Assembly: GCF_024346355.1 (NCBI RefSeq)
Contig: NZ_JAGQCU010000004.1
Coordinates: 144,518-208,517 of the forward strand
Direction: 5' to 3'
Length of the DNA stretch: 64,000 nt
Source: Cyanobium sp. ATX 6A2
GTDB taxonomy: Bacteria; Cyanobacteriota; Cyanobacteriia; PCC-6307; Cyanobiaceae
The translations under genes were made by a program, and so were the position numbers. Numbering within the stretch: position 1 is the stretch's first letter; each line of letters begins with the position of its first letter. The notes beneath the pieces are model-generated. The model did no database searches. It was given only the letters and a program-made list of their open reading frames with translations, and had not been told where the DNA came from. Shown piece by piece: positions 54,984 through 61,558 of the stretch.

Positions 54984-55364
54984 CTACGCCTCCCCCAGCA
55001 GCTGCCGCACCAGCGCAATCAACTCCTTCTTGGTGAAACTCTCCAAGGGCGGCGGCGGTGGGGTCACGCCATGGCGTTCCAGCAGTTGGGCCAGAGCGGT
55101 CTTTTGCAACTTGGAGTACCCCTTGATCCCATGCGCTTTGCACAGCCGCTTGAGGCAGGCCGCGGGCTGCTGCAGGAAACTCCCCTTGCCCAGCAAGGCT
55201 TTCGGGTCCTGGGTTCCCCCAGGCTGGGGATCCTGGAGGTCTTGGAGCGCCGCACCGGAGCGCTGCAGATGGTCCGCCACGCGGCGGTACACCCGGGCAT
55301 CGGTGCCCGCCAGTTCCCGGTGGCTCTGCTCCAATAAATCAGCGATCGACGGGCCCGCGCTCAT
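54984..55364 (-). CDS. Hypothetical protein with a SAP/Rho-N-like C-terminal segment
   Basis: The 126-residue protein has a charged helical start (SIADLLEQSHRELAGTDARVYRRVADHLQ) shown here as SIADLLEQSHREL, then two helix-extended-helix segments (GYSKLQKTALAQLLERHG and SFTKKELIALVRQLLGEA) that resemble SAP or Rho-N motifs which bind nucleic acid. It overlaps the next gene by four bases. It lies 87 bases upstream of hsdM on the same strand and could be the start of that operon. Confidence 0.55.
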   Translation of the reverse strand: MSAGPSIADLLEQSHRELAGTDARVYRRVADHLQRSGAALQDLQDPQPGGTQDPKALLGKGSFLQQPAACLKRLCKAHGIKGYSKLQKTALAQLLERHGVTPPPPPLESFTKKELIALVRQLLGEA

Positions 55365-55819
55365 GGCTTCTCGCCGAGCTGGCTCGCGGAAGTGCTCGCC
55401 TCGGTCGATTCAGCCGCCAGCGCAACGGCCTTGGCCTTCACCTGGCGCCAGCGCGTGGCCTGTTGAACCAATCGGCGGAACATCTCCACCAGCCAGAAGC
55501 CGCTTTGGCGCTCGCTTTCATCGATCAGGCCCACCATCGCATCGCCCGTTTCCTCCAGTTCGCGGATCACGGTGCCGAGCTTGGCGTTGAGGGCATGGAG
55601 CCGCGCCTTGGCCCGGGCCTCATCGGCCAGATCCATCTCCAGCTCCACCAGCTCCCGCTGCAGCTCGGTGATCACAACCCCCCGCCGGTCGCTCTGGGCC
55701 TTGAGCATGCCCCGGGAGCGGTTGGCCGACACCAGGGCCGCCCGGCAGTCCTGGTAGGTGCCCTCCAGAGCCTCTGGATCTGGCGTGATCGGGAATTCAG
55801 TAGCCGAGCGGAGGGGCAT
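55361..55819 (-). CDS. Coiled-coil hypothetical protein, 152 residues
   Basis: From the ATG at 55819 the product is largely helical (ALVSANRSRGMLKAQSDRRG, VVITELQRELVELEMDLADE, LNAKLGTVIRELEETGD) and likely a coiled coil. The first 71 codons of the longer open frame are antisense to a DUF3427 tail and are not counted. Overlap with the SAP-like gene suggests the two act together. No family recognised. Confidence 0.55.
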   Translation of the reverse strand: MPLRSATEFPITPDPEALEGTYQDCRAALVSANRSRGMLKAQSDRRGVVITELQRELVELEMDLADEARAKARLHALNAKLGTVIRELEETGDAMVGLIDESERQSGFWLVEMFRRLVQQATRWRQVKAKAVALAAESTEASTSASQLGEKP

Positions 55820-55885
55820 CGGGATTCGATTGTCTGTCTCCAGGATTGCCGATTTTGAGCGTTTTGGCTGGCTCACCGGGGGGAA

Positions 55886-56284
55886 GGGCTGTTCCACTGC
55901 TGTGCAGAAGCCTTCGGCATCGATGAGGCCACCCGCTGCGACGTCTTCTTCATCACCCTCAAGAAGTCCGAGCGCCTGTTCTCCCCCACCACCCGCTACA
56001 ACGACTACGCCATCTCCCCGCTGGAGTTCCACTGGGAGAGCCAGAGCCTCACCCGGGAAACCTCAGCCACCGGGCAGCGCTACATCCACCATGTGGAGCG
56101 TGGCAGCAGGGTGTTGCTGTTCGTGCGGGAGGAGAACAAACGTGGCGGGGTGACGCTGCCGTTCCTGTGCCTGGGCTTTGCCGAGTATGGGAGCCACCAG
56201 GGCGAGCGGCCGATGGCGATTCGTTGGCGGCTGCATAGGGCAATTCCGGGGGCGTTCGTTCCGGAGTTGGCGTTGGCGGTTTGA
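55886..56284 (+). pseudogene. DUF3427 helicase-type gene, 3' tail copy D1 (most complete)
   Basis: Without a start codon, the frame reads FGIDEATRCDVFFITLKKSE, RLFSPTTRYNDYAISPLEFH, WESQSLTRETSATGQRYI and RVLLFVREENKRGGVTLPF, then ERPMAIRWRLHRAIPGAF and a stop. This is the C-terminal DUF3427 domain found at the end of some SNF2/DEAD helicases. Only the last 132 residues remain and the frame is uninterrupted. It ends in GGCGTTGGCGGTTTGAGG, a sequence seen at the end of the other copies. Confidence 0.7.
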
Positions 56285-56337
56285 GGGGGGCGATCCCCTT
56301 TCGACCTCTCCTATCCTTGGGGCTCTGGAGGTCTGCC

Positions 56338-56532
56338 ATGGCCCTCGCCATTGAGCTCAACGAAGAACAGTCCCGTGCCCTGGCCGAGGTGGCCGGGCTG
56401 CTCAACGTGTCTCAGGAGGTCCTGGCCTCAGCCGCCGTACGCGATCTCCTGAGCCGACCCTCCGCAGACTTCGAAGCAGCCGCATCGAACGTGCTGGCAA
56501 AAAATGAGGAGCTTTACCGTCGTCTGGCGTGA
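56338..56532 (+). CDS. Antitoxin of a Doc-type module, 64 residues
   Basis: A small helical protein beginning ALAIELNEEQSRALAEVAGLLNVSQEVLA, quoted in part as LNEEQSRALAEVAGLL, with a charged end NVLAKNEELYRRLA. It overlaps the Doc gene by one base, as in phd-doc-like pairs. The C-terminal tail would fill the toxin groove. The toxin partner is defective. Confidence 0.65.
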   Translation: MALAIELNEEQSRALAEVAGLLNVSQEVLASAAVRDLLSRPSADFEAAASNVLAKNEELYRRLA

Positions 56533-56810
56533 TGCGCTACCTCCGCCTCGGTGAGGTACTGGAGCTGCACCGCCGATTGATCGCCACCTCAGGGGGGTCC
56601 CCCGGATTGCGGGACCTTCGTCTCTTGGAAGGGTCACTCTCCCAGCTCCGCCAGACCTTTTCAGGTGCTGATCTCTATCCCACTCTCATAGAGAAGGCTG
56701 CTACTCTAGGCTTTTCCCTCGAAGCTGTTGTTCTTGCTGTTGCCTCCGGAATGCTTGATCGGCAGGCATGGACCGAGTGGGTCAAGGAACAGATCAAGCC
56801 CTTGGGATGA
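56532..56810 (+). pseudogene. Doc/Fic-type toxin lacking the Fic active-site motif
   Basis: The N-terminal half is a clear Doc: RYLRLGEVLELHRRLIATSG, SPGLRDLRLLEGSLSQLRQTF and DLYPTLIEKAATLGFSL. It then jumps straight to EAVVLAVASGMLDRQAW and the C-terminal helix. In normal Doc proteins some 35 residues, including the motif HPFxDGNKR that carries the catalytic His and phosphate-binding residues, sit between GFSL and this point. The deletion is in frame, so a stable but catalytically dead protein may be made. Start ATG at 56532 or GTG at 56529. Confidence 0.8.
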
Positions 56811-56812
56811 GG

Positions 56813-56914
56813 TTAGCGGCCGATGCGGACACCGGCTGCAACGATGAGTTGTCCTGGAACTCCATGCCAGGTCAGGCCGTAGTCGGCCGTGTTGGTGTCA
56901 AGAACCAGCCGCAA
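56813..56914 (-). pseudogene. PIN-domain toxin stump
   Basis: The minus-strand frame from a TTG at 56914, overlapping the antitoxin stop, reads RLVLDTNTADYGLTWHGVPGQ and then stops after 33 residues. The beginning corresponds to PIN toxins of the 'RLVLDTNxxxSGLLW' type, so the catalytic first Asp remains but the rest of the domain is missing. It ends just beyond the Doc gene. Confidence 0.6.
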
Positions 56915-57071
56915 GTCGTTGCCCCTTGCGATACGCGCTGATCTCCTGGTTGATCTCTTGCCGGGTCAGCACCTCCGGCGGGTCAGCAGCAAGAGCAGCC
57001 CTGGCGTCTTGCAGACGGACAATGCGGTCTGAGGCCAGCGCATCAGGGAGGGTGATCTCGATGGTGGTCAA
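56898..57071 (-). CDS. Small antitoxin, paralogue of the gene at 59668, with an internal in-frame deletion
   Basis: From a TTG the product reads TTIEITLPDALASDRIVRLQ and ends LTRQEINQEISAYRKGQRLAAG. The copy at 59668 has 22-23 additional residues (AEEAQEAGLLSPEAIADLL...) between PDALA and SD. Its toxin partner is only a stump, so it is an orphan. Such PIN-associated antitoxins bind DNA as dimers; the deletion may remove part of a helix pair. Confidence 0.6.
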   Translation of the reverse strand: MTTIEITLPDALASDRIVRLQDARAALAADPPEVLTRQEINQEISAYRKGQRLAAGS

Positions 57072-57206
57072 GGGTGCACCCCAACCATGATTGCCTCCGA
57101 GGGTAGCCGGCATCTCCACCCAAGGGCACCACCAGCACCGCCGCAGTCAGTGCCTTCACCTCGCTGTCTGCAGGCTGCAGCTTGGTCGTGTGACCAGCCT
57201 CGGGCG

Positions 57207-57277
57207 CTGTTCGCTGGCGGCCGCACAAGGCGATTCCGGCGGCGTTCGTGCCGGAGTTGGCGTTGGCGGTGTGAGGA
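57207..57277 (+). repeat. DUF3427 tail copy D2 (last 70 bases)
   Basis: The stretch TTCGTGCCGGAGTTGGCG and GTTGGCGGTGTGAGG is nearly the same as the end of copy D1 at 56219-56287, with upstream similarity back to the WRLHRAIP codons. It lies between the PIN-type antitoxin and hicBA. Confidence 0.7.
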
Positions 57278-57350
57278 TGCTGGGGGGCGTCGTGACAGAG
57301 GCCAGCCCCATGCCGCGTAGCCTGAACGCAGGACAGGGAGTGAGACCGGC

Positions 57351-57548
57351 ATGAGCTACCGCATCCGGCTGCTGGAAACGGAAGAAGGCTGGTCGGTGAG
57401 CTGTCTTGACCTGCCGGGCTGCCACTCCCAGGGATCCAGCCGGGACGAAGCACTGGCGAACATCCGCGAAGCGATTGCCCTCTGGCTGGAAGTGGAAGCT
57501 GAGGAGGGTGGCGTGCGCAGTGTGGAGACACTGGAACATGCGTTTTAA
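57351..57548 (+). CDS. hicB: HicB-family antitoxin
   Basis: The 65-residue product is typical of single-domain HicB: YRIRLLETEEGWSVSCLDLPGC, SQGSSRDEALANIREAIALWL and a tail. No DNA-binding extension is present. The reading frame continues, after its TAA stop, directly into a HicA sequence that lacks a usual start codon. Confidence 0.8.
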   Translation: MSYRIRLLETEEGWSVSCLDLPGCHSQGSSRDEALANIREAIALWLEVEAEEGGVRSVETLEHAF

Positions 57549-57761
57549 ATACCGCGTCTACCGGGGATCAGTCAGAAGGAAGCCGTAAGAGTGTTTCTCA
57601 AGCTGGGGTATCGGATCGTCCGCGAATCCGGTCATCTGATCCTGAGCAATGGTGAGCTGCGCCTCGTGATTCCACGCCACGACCCAATCAACGCCATCAC
57701 CATGGGCGCCATCGCCCGTGATGCAGATCTGACGCCTCAGCAGTTCCGCCAGCTGCTGTGA
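57549..57761 (+). pseudogene. hicA: HicA-family toxin with ATA in place of the start codon
   Basis: Immediately after the hicB stop the sequence reads ATA then PRLPGISQKEAVRVFLKLGY and RIVRESGHLILSNGELR, the complete HicA fold with the catalytic His in ESGHLIL. HicA proteins typically begin MPRLPGIS, so the ATA occupies the initiator position. The first alternative start is a GTG inside the first helix. Expression as full-length toxin is therefore doubtful. Confidence 0.75.
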
Positions 57762-57934
57762 TGGCCGAAGAGGAGCGTCTCAACGGTGTCCTCGCCCCCT
57801 GCGGCCACGACCAGAAGGCCATGGGCGCGCACGTACGGCGCCAATGGCTGAGACTCTGCGCCCAACTGCTCTTGATCCTGCCGGTGCCCCTGAGCGTGCA
57901 CGGCCGTCACCGCGTAGGCGTGCTCTGGCACTAG

Positions 57935-58119
57935 GCCACCCAGTGCGACCTGCTGTTCATCACCCTGCGCCAAAGCGAAGCCCTCTTCTCCCCCTCCACC
58001 CGCTTCCGCGACCTGGCCCTCGGCCCCTCGCTATTCCACTGGGAGACCCAGAGCAGCGCCGGCAGGCAGCCTGGCTACCTGGCTGTTCCTCGCCATCTCT
58101 GGCGTTGGCGTTTTAGCGT
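57935..58119 (+). pseudogene. DUF3427 tail copy D3
   Basis: The frame reads TQCDLLFITLRQSEALFSPS and FRDLALGPSLFHWETQSSAG, with an in-frame TAG just before, then jumps to the last codons YLAVPRHLWRWRF, which are the tail read in another frame. The middle 60 codons present in D1 are deleted. It separates hicBA from the mntA/HEPN pair. Confidence 0.7.
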
Positions 58120-58154
58120 CATCCCAGGCCACTCCTGAGCATTCACTGCAGGCC

Positions 58155-58451
58155 ATGGACGTCAGTTCCGAAACGTTGATCAGCCGGTTGCGCCAGCACG
58201 CGCCCGTCTGGAGTGAGCGTTTCGGCGTGCGCAGCCTGCGGATCTTCGGCTCCTGGGCCCGTGGCACGGCAACACCGAGCAGCGATGTGGATCTGCTGGT
58301 GGCCTTCGACGGCCCAGCCACGGCCAGACGCTTCTATGGCCTCCAGTTGTTTCTGGAAGACCTGCTCCAGCAACCTATCGATCTTGTGACCGAACAAGCA
58401 CTTCGGGAGGAGCTCAGGCCTGCGGTTGAGGCGGATGCCATCACCCTCTGA
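58155..58451 (+). CDS. mntA: MntA-family nucleotidyltransferase antitoxin
   Basis: The 98-residue protein has GSX10DXD (GSWARGTATPSSDVDLLV, about residues 33-50) and a third acidic site in PIDLVTEQAL. It should AMPylate a HEPN partner. It overlaps the following HEPN gene by 17 bases and seems intact. Confidence 0.85.
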   Translation: MDVSSETLISRLRQHAPVWSERFGVRSLRIFGSWARGTATPSSDVDLLVAFDGPATARRFYGLQLFLEDLLQQPIDLVTEQALREELRPAVEADAITL

Positions 58452-58744
58452 CGGCAGTCCGAAACGTGACTGGCGCCTCTATGCGCAGAATATGGATCGG
58501 TTTGCCCATCGCGCCGTGGGCTACTGCGCTGATCTGAACCGTGCGAAGTTCGAGGCGGATCAGCTGATGCAGGACGCCGTTCTTCGCAACATCGAGCTGA
58601 TCGGCGAAGCCGCCACTCGCATCCCCGAGGAGGTGAGGCTCGCTCATCCATGCCTACCTGGGGGTCGATCTTGATGTGGTGTGGGATGTGATCCAGGTGG
58701 AATTGCCGCTGCTGATCCTTCAGCTGAAGACCGTTCTGTCCTGA
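58435..58744 (+). pseudogene. HepT-type HEPN toxin with a deletion through the RX4HXY motif
   Basis: The N-terminal part is normal (RDWRLYAQNMDRFAHRAVGY, DAVLRNIELIGEAATRIPEE). After VRLAHP the frame breaks and resumes in another frame as LIHAYLGVDLDVVWDVIQVE, ending at 58744. Comparison with the intact hepT at 42524 shows that about 13 codons, including the motif Arg, are missing and the frame is shifted. A short CTCATCCA-like microhomology flanks the junction. The toxin cannot be made in active form. Confidence 0.8.
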
Positions 58745-58789
58745 CGAGCAGCCTGGTCGTGAGGGGATGAGGAGCCCCCTGGATCCACC

Positions 58790-59107
58790 GCAAAGGCGTG
58801 CTCGCTCACCAGGCCAGCGCCACCGACCTGCTGTTCATCACCCTGCGCAAGAGCGAAGCCCTCGTCTCCCCCTCCACCCGCACCCGCGACCCAGCCCTCG
58901 GCTCCTCCCTGTTCCACTGGGGGAGCCAGAGCAGAGCCGGCAGGGCACGGTCCCGAGCCTTTCGTTTGCCTGGGGTTTGCGCGCTACGAGAGTCACGAGG
59001 GGGAGCGGCCAATGGCGGGGGCCTCTCGGGGGTGGCGGCTGGAGCGGGAGATCCCGGCGGCCTACCTGCCTGGCTGTTCCTCGCCATCTCTGGCGTTGGC
59101 GGTTTGA
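58790..59107 (+). repeat. DUF3427 tail copy D4, about 300 bp, near-identical to D5
   Basis: The sequence encodes ATDLLFITLRKSEALVSPS, SLFHWGSQSRAGR, then, after an internal deletion, FVCLGFARYESHEGERPMA-like codons in a shifted frame and PAAYLPGCSSPSLALAV. It matches D5 (60066-60362) over about 300 bp with few differences and shares the same internal deletion. It separates the damaged HEPN gene from the second hicBA. Confidence 0.8.
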
Positions 59108-59218
59108 GGGAGGGGGCGGTGCACGGCGGGGAGGGAATGAGGCACATGAGCAACCTCATGGCCGCGGAAAACTTCTCTGGGCCTAAACTGACTTCAACGT
59201 GTAACAGGGTTGAGCTTG

Positions 59219-59437
59219 ATGAAGGGAGAACTGACAGCTGTGATTGAGCCTGCACCGGAAGGTGGCTTCTGGGCGATCTGCCTGGAGATTCCCGGTGCCA
59301 ATGGTCAGGGAGAATCGATTGAGGAAGCAACAGAGGATCTCCATGCAGCCATTGAGCTTCTGCTGGAAGATCGTGAGGCGGATATCAGTCGTGGCCTGCC
59401 GCCTGATGCCGTGCGCATGCCCCTGAAGATCGGATGA
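59219..59437 (+). CDS. hicB: HicB-family antitoxin
   Basis: The 72-residue protein begins KGELTAVIEPAPEGGFWAIC, then LEIPGANGQGESIEEATEDL and a short tail. The start at 59219 was preferred to an in-frame TTG at 59210. Its TGA overlaps the hicA ATG. Confidence 0.8.
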   Translation: MKGELTAVIEPAPEGGFWAICLEIPGANGQGESIEEATEDLHAAIELLLEDREADISRGLPPDAVRMPLKIG

Positions 59438-59613
59438 AGCGCCGTGATTTGGAACGGCGACTGCGTATGGCTGGATGCATCCTCAAGAGGGAAGGGGCTT
59501 CACATTCCATCTGGATCAATCCAGCTACCGGGATCAAGGAAGCGGTGCCAAGGCACAATGAAATCAAGGAACTCTTGGCCCGGAAGATCCTCGCCAGCCT
59601 CGGCGCAAGATGA
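59434..59613 (+). CDS. hicA: HicA-family mRNA interferase toxin, 59 residues
   Basis: A short frame of 59 codons follows hicB with a four-base overlap: KRRDLERRLRMAGCILKREG, ASHSIWINPATGIKEAVPRH, then EIKELLARKILASLG. It keeps the catalytic His in ASHSIW and the usual length of compact HicA proteins, so it is probably active. Confidence 0.8.
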   Translation: MKRRDLERRLRMAGCILKREGASHSIWINPATGIKEAVPRHNEIKELLARKILASLGAR

Positions 59614-59645
59614 GCCTCGATTTCATGATAAGCCTGGCAGATCTG

Positions 59646-59684
59646 GCCTGAAAGAGACGTATCGGACTCAAGAACCAGCCGCAA
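59646..59684 (-). pseudogene. PIN-domain toxin stump (second copy)
   Basis: From a TTG at 59684 the minus frame reads RLVLESDTSLSG, the start of the same PIN family as the stump at 56914, with the usual Asp-Thr-Asn altered to Glu-Ser-Asp. The rest of the open frame is antisense to hicA and unrelated. The toxin was cut off by the arrival of, or recombination with, the hicBA module. Confidence 0.5.
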
Positions 59685-59910
59685 TCCGTTGTTCCTGGCG
59701 GTAGGCCATGATCTCCGCGTTGATCTCCTGCCGAGTCATCGCCTCCTCTGGGCGAGCCGTGAGCAGTTCACGCACTTGCTGGAGGCGTGCCAAGAGGTCG
59801 GACGTCAATGTGCTGCGTAGCAGATCCGCGATGGCCTCGGGAGAAAGAAGACCGGCTTCCTGTGCCTCTTCCGCAAGAGCATCGGGGAGGGTGATCTCGA
59901 TGGTGGTCAT
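59668..59910 (-). CDS. Antitoxin of a PIN-type module, 80 residues (complete paralogue)
   Basis: The product reads TTIEITLPDALAEEAQEAGL, SPEAIADLLRSTLTSDLLAR and MTRQEINAEIMAYRQEQRIA. It is the full-length version of the antitoxin at 56898. Its toxin gene starts within its 3' end but survives only as a stump, so it is an orphan antitoxin. Confidence 0.65.
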   Translation of the reverse strand: MTTIEITLPDALAEEAQEAGLLSPEAIADLLRSTLTSDLLARLQQVRELLTARPEEAMTRQEINAEIMAYRQEQRIAAGS

Positions 59911-60039
59911 GACCGTTCATAACCACAGCATCTCAACCCTGGCCGGAATAGGAGGGATGGGGCTCCAATCGCTACCGGGCCCCGGCCAGCCAGAGAGCCC
60001 CGCTTGAGCGATGCGATCACCGCTTGCACCCTCTGGATC

Positions 60040-60362
60040 CACCACGAAGTCGTGCTCTGGCACGAGCCGAGCGCCACCGACCTGCTGTTCATCACCCTGC
60101 GCAAAAGCGAAGCCCTCTTCTCCCCCTCCACCCGCACCCGCGACCTGGCCTTCGGCCCCTCCCTGTTCCACTGGGAGAGCCAGAGCAGAGCCGGCAGGGC
60201 AGGCTCACCGAGCCGTTCGTGTGTCTCGGGTTTGCGCGGTACGAAAGCCATGAGGGCGAGCGGCCGATGGCGGGGGCCTCTCGGGGGTGGCGGCTGGAGC
60301 GGGAGATCCCGGCGGCCTACCTGCCTGGCTGTTCCTCGCCATCTCTGGCGTTGGCGGTTTGA
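60040..60362 (+). repeat. DUF3427 tail copy D5, about 320 bp
   Basis: It encodes ATDLLFITLRKSEALFSPS and FGPSLFHWESQSRAGRA, an internal deletion, then FVCLGFARYESHEGERPMA and RLEREIPAAYLPGCSSPSLA in shifted frames, ending GGCGTTGGCGGTTTGAGG. Near-identical to D4 at 58811-59107. It separates the PIN-type antitoxin from the vapBC pair. Confidence 0.8.
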
Positions 60363-60416
60363 GGGGGGCAGAACGCCAAGTGGGAAGGCACCTGGCCAAC
60401 CCCTGCCTGCTGGCCA

Positions 60417-60815
60417 TTACCAGGCCTCCAGGTGCAGATCGGCCACATTGGCAAAGGCCTGATCCGCCGTCACCAGGGCGCAACCTTCGCTGAGGGCATG
60501 GCTGGCGATCAGCAGATCCATCGCCGCCAACGGCTTCCCGTTGCGTTCGAGATCGGCCCGCAGCCGGCCATACACCCTGGCGCAGGCTTCCGACCAGGGC
60601 AGGATCTCCAGGGTCTTGAGGGTGTTCTCCACCAGCGCCTGCAACCGCGACGTTGGCGGCAGCTTCTCCAGGCCGTAACGGATCTCCGCCACCACGATCG
60701 ACGACAGGCAACAGCGTTGCTCACACACCCAGGTATCCAGGCACGGCGACAGGCCTTTCAGAAAGGCGTTCACGGCGTTGGTGTCGAGCATCAGCCTCCC
60801 CTTTGCCGCAGCCAT
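60417..60815 (-). CDS. vapC: VapC-family PIN-domain ribonuclease toxin
   Basis: The 132-residue protein has the PIN acidic residues: Asp in LMLDTNAVNAFL (about 10), Glu in VVAEIRYGLE (about 44), Asp in AAMDLLIASHAL (about 99) and Asp in LVTADQAFANV (about 117). It resembles FitB-like VapC toxins. The start overlaps the vapB stop. The gene is complete. Confidence 0.88.
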   Translation of the reverse strand: MAAAKGRLMLDTNAVNAFLKGLSPCLDTWVCEQRCCLSSIVVAEIRYGLEKLPPTSRLQALVENTLKTLEILPWSEACARVYGRLRADLERNGKPLAAMDLLIASHALSEGCALVTADQAFANVADLHLEAW

Positions 60816-61075
60816 CAGAGGAACTCCACCGGTTCCGCAGGGCGCGTGTCGCGCAACCCCTCGAAAAACGCTTCCAGCTCGGCCTGGAACCCAGGCTCCT
60901 GCAGCAGGTCATCCCTTTGATCCAGCAAGGCGCGGGCCGATGGCCGCACCGGTGTGAGCACCACAGCGCCACTCTCGGGATCGCGATGCACCTCCACCTC
61001 TGTGCCCTCAAAGCGGAACTCGGCCGGCAGCCGCACCGCCTGGCTGCGGCCGTTGCGGAACAACTTGGCGCGCAT
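60815..61075 (-). CDS. vapB: VapB-type antitoxin (AbrB/SpoVT swapped-hairpin family)
   Basis: The 86-residue product begins RAKLFRNGRSQAVRLPAEFRF, the AbrB-like DNA-binding fold of VapB, followed by VEVHRDPESGAVVLTP and a C-terminal toxin-binding tail (DDLLQEPGFQAELEAFF). The start at 61075 fits the family; upstream open frame is not homologous. Confidence 0.88.
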   Translation of the reverse strand: MRAKLFRNGRSQAVRLPAEFRFEGTEVEVHRDPESGAVVLTPVRPSARALLDQRDDLLQEPGFQAELEAFFEGLRDTRPAEPVEFL

Positions 61076-61160
61076 GACACCCCACAGTTGATCGATATCG
61101 AGTCTAGACCAGGTCTGCGCTCTCATGCCGCCTTCTGCGGGATCCGCGGCCCCCCTCAAT

Positions 61161-61180
61161 GTGGCGTTGCCGGTTTGAGG
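61161..61180 (+). repeat. DUF3427 tail border, copy D6
   Basis: GTGGCGTTGCCGGTTTGAGG differs by one base from the end of copies D1, D4 and D5 across its GGCGTTGGCGGTTTGAGG core. Only the border itself is left. It lies between the two vapBC modules, which point away from each other. Confidence 0.5.
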
Positions 61181-61306
61181 CCCGCCAGAGTGGTTGACAG
61201 GCAACCCTGGCGACCATGGCGACCTCTCTCTCTCTCGCGGTAGGCGCACGAGCACCGCAGAGAAGTTAGTCGTCCCTATGGTTGATGCTTGATGCGAACA
61301 CATCAG

Positions 61307-61558
61307 ATGCGCACCACCCTGCAGCTCGACGACGACGTGCTGGCGGCGGCGCGGGTGCTGGCACGGCAACGGCGCACCAGCCTGGGTGCCGTGATCAGTG
61401 AGCTGGCCCGCCAGGCCCTGGTAGCACCGGCGCCAGGCTCCAGCTCCGAAAACCAGAGGTCCGATCATCGCAACGGCCTGCCCCTGCTGCCCTGGAAGGA
61501 GAAGGGAGCACCGGTGGATCTGGAGCTCGTGAACAACCTGCGCGATGAGCTGGCGTGA
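61307..61558 (+). CDS. vapB: VapB-type antitoxin (ribbon-helix-helix)
   Basis: The 83-residue protein begins RTTLQLDDDVLAAARVLARQ and RRTSLGAVISELARQAL, a ribbon-helix-helix DNA-binding domain, then a polar tail ending LELVNNLRDELA. ATG at 61292 is an alternative start. Its stop overlaps the vapC GTG. Confidence 0.82.
   Translation: MRTTLQLDDDVLAAARVLARQRRTSLGAVISELARQALVAPAPGSSSENQRSDHRNGLPLLPWKEKGAPVDLELVNNLRDELA

Noticed and set aside
39040..61200. CRISPR-like interpretation of the repeated fragments
   Set aside because: Repeats are long, uneven, gene-derived and separated by genes of varied size; no 25-40 bp repeat-spacer periodicity is present.
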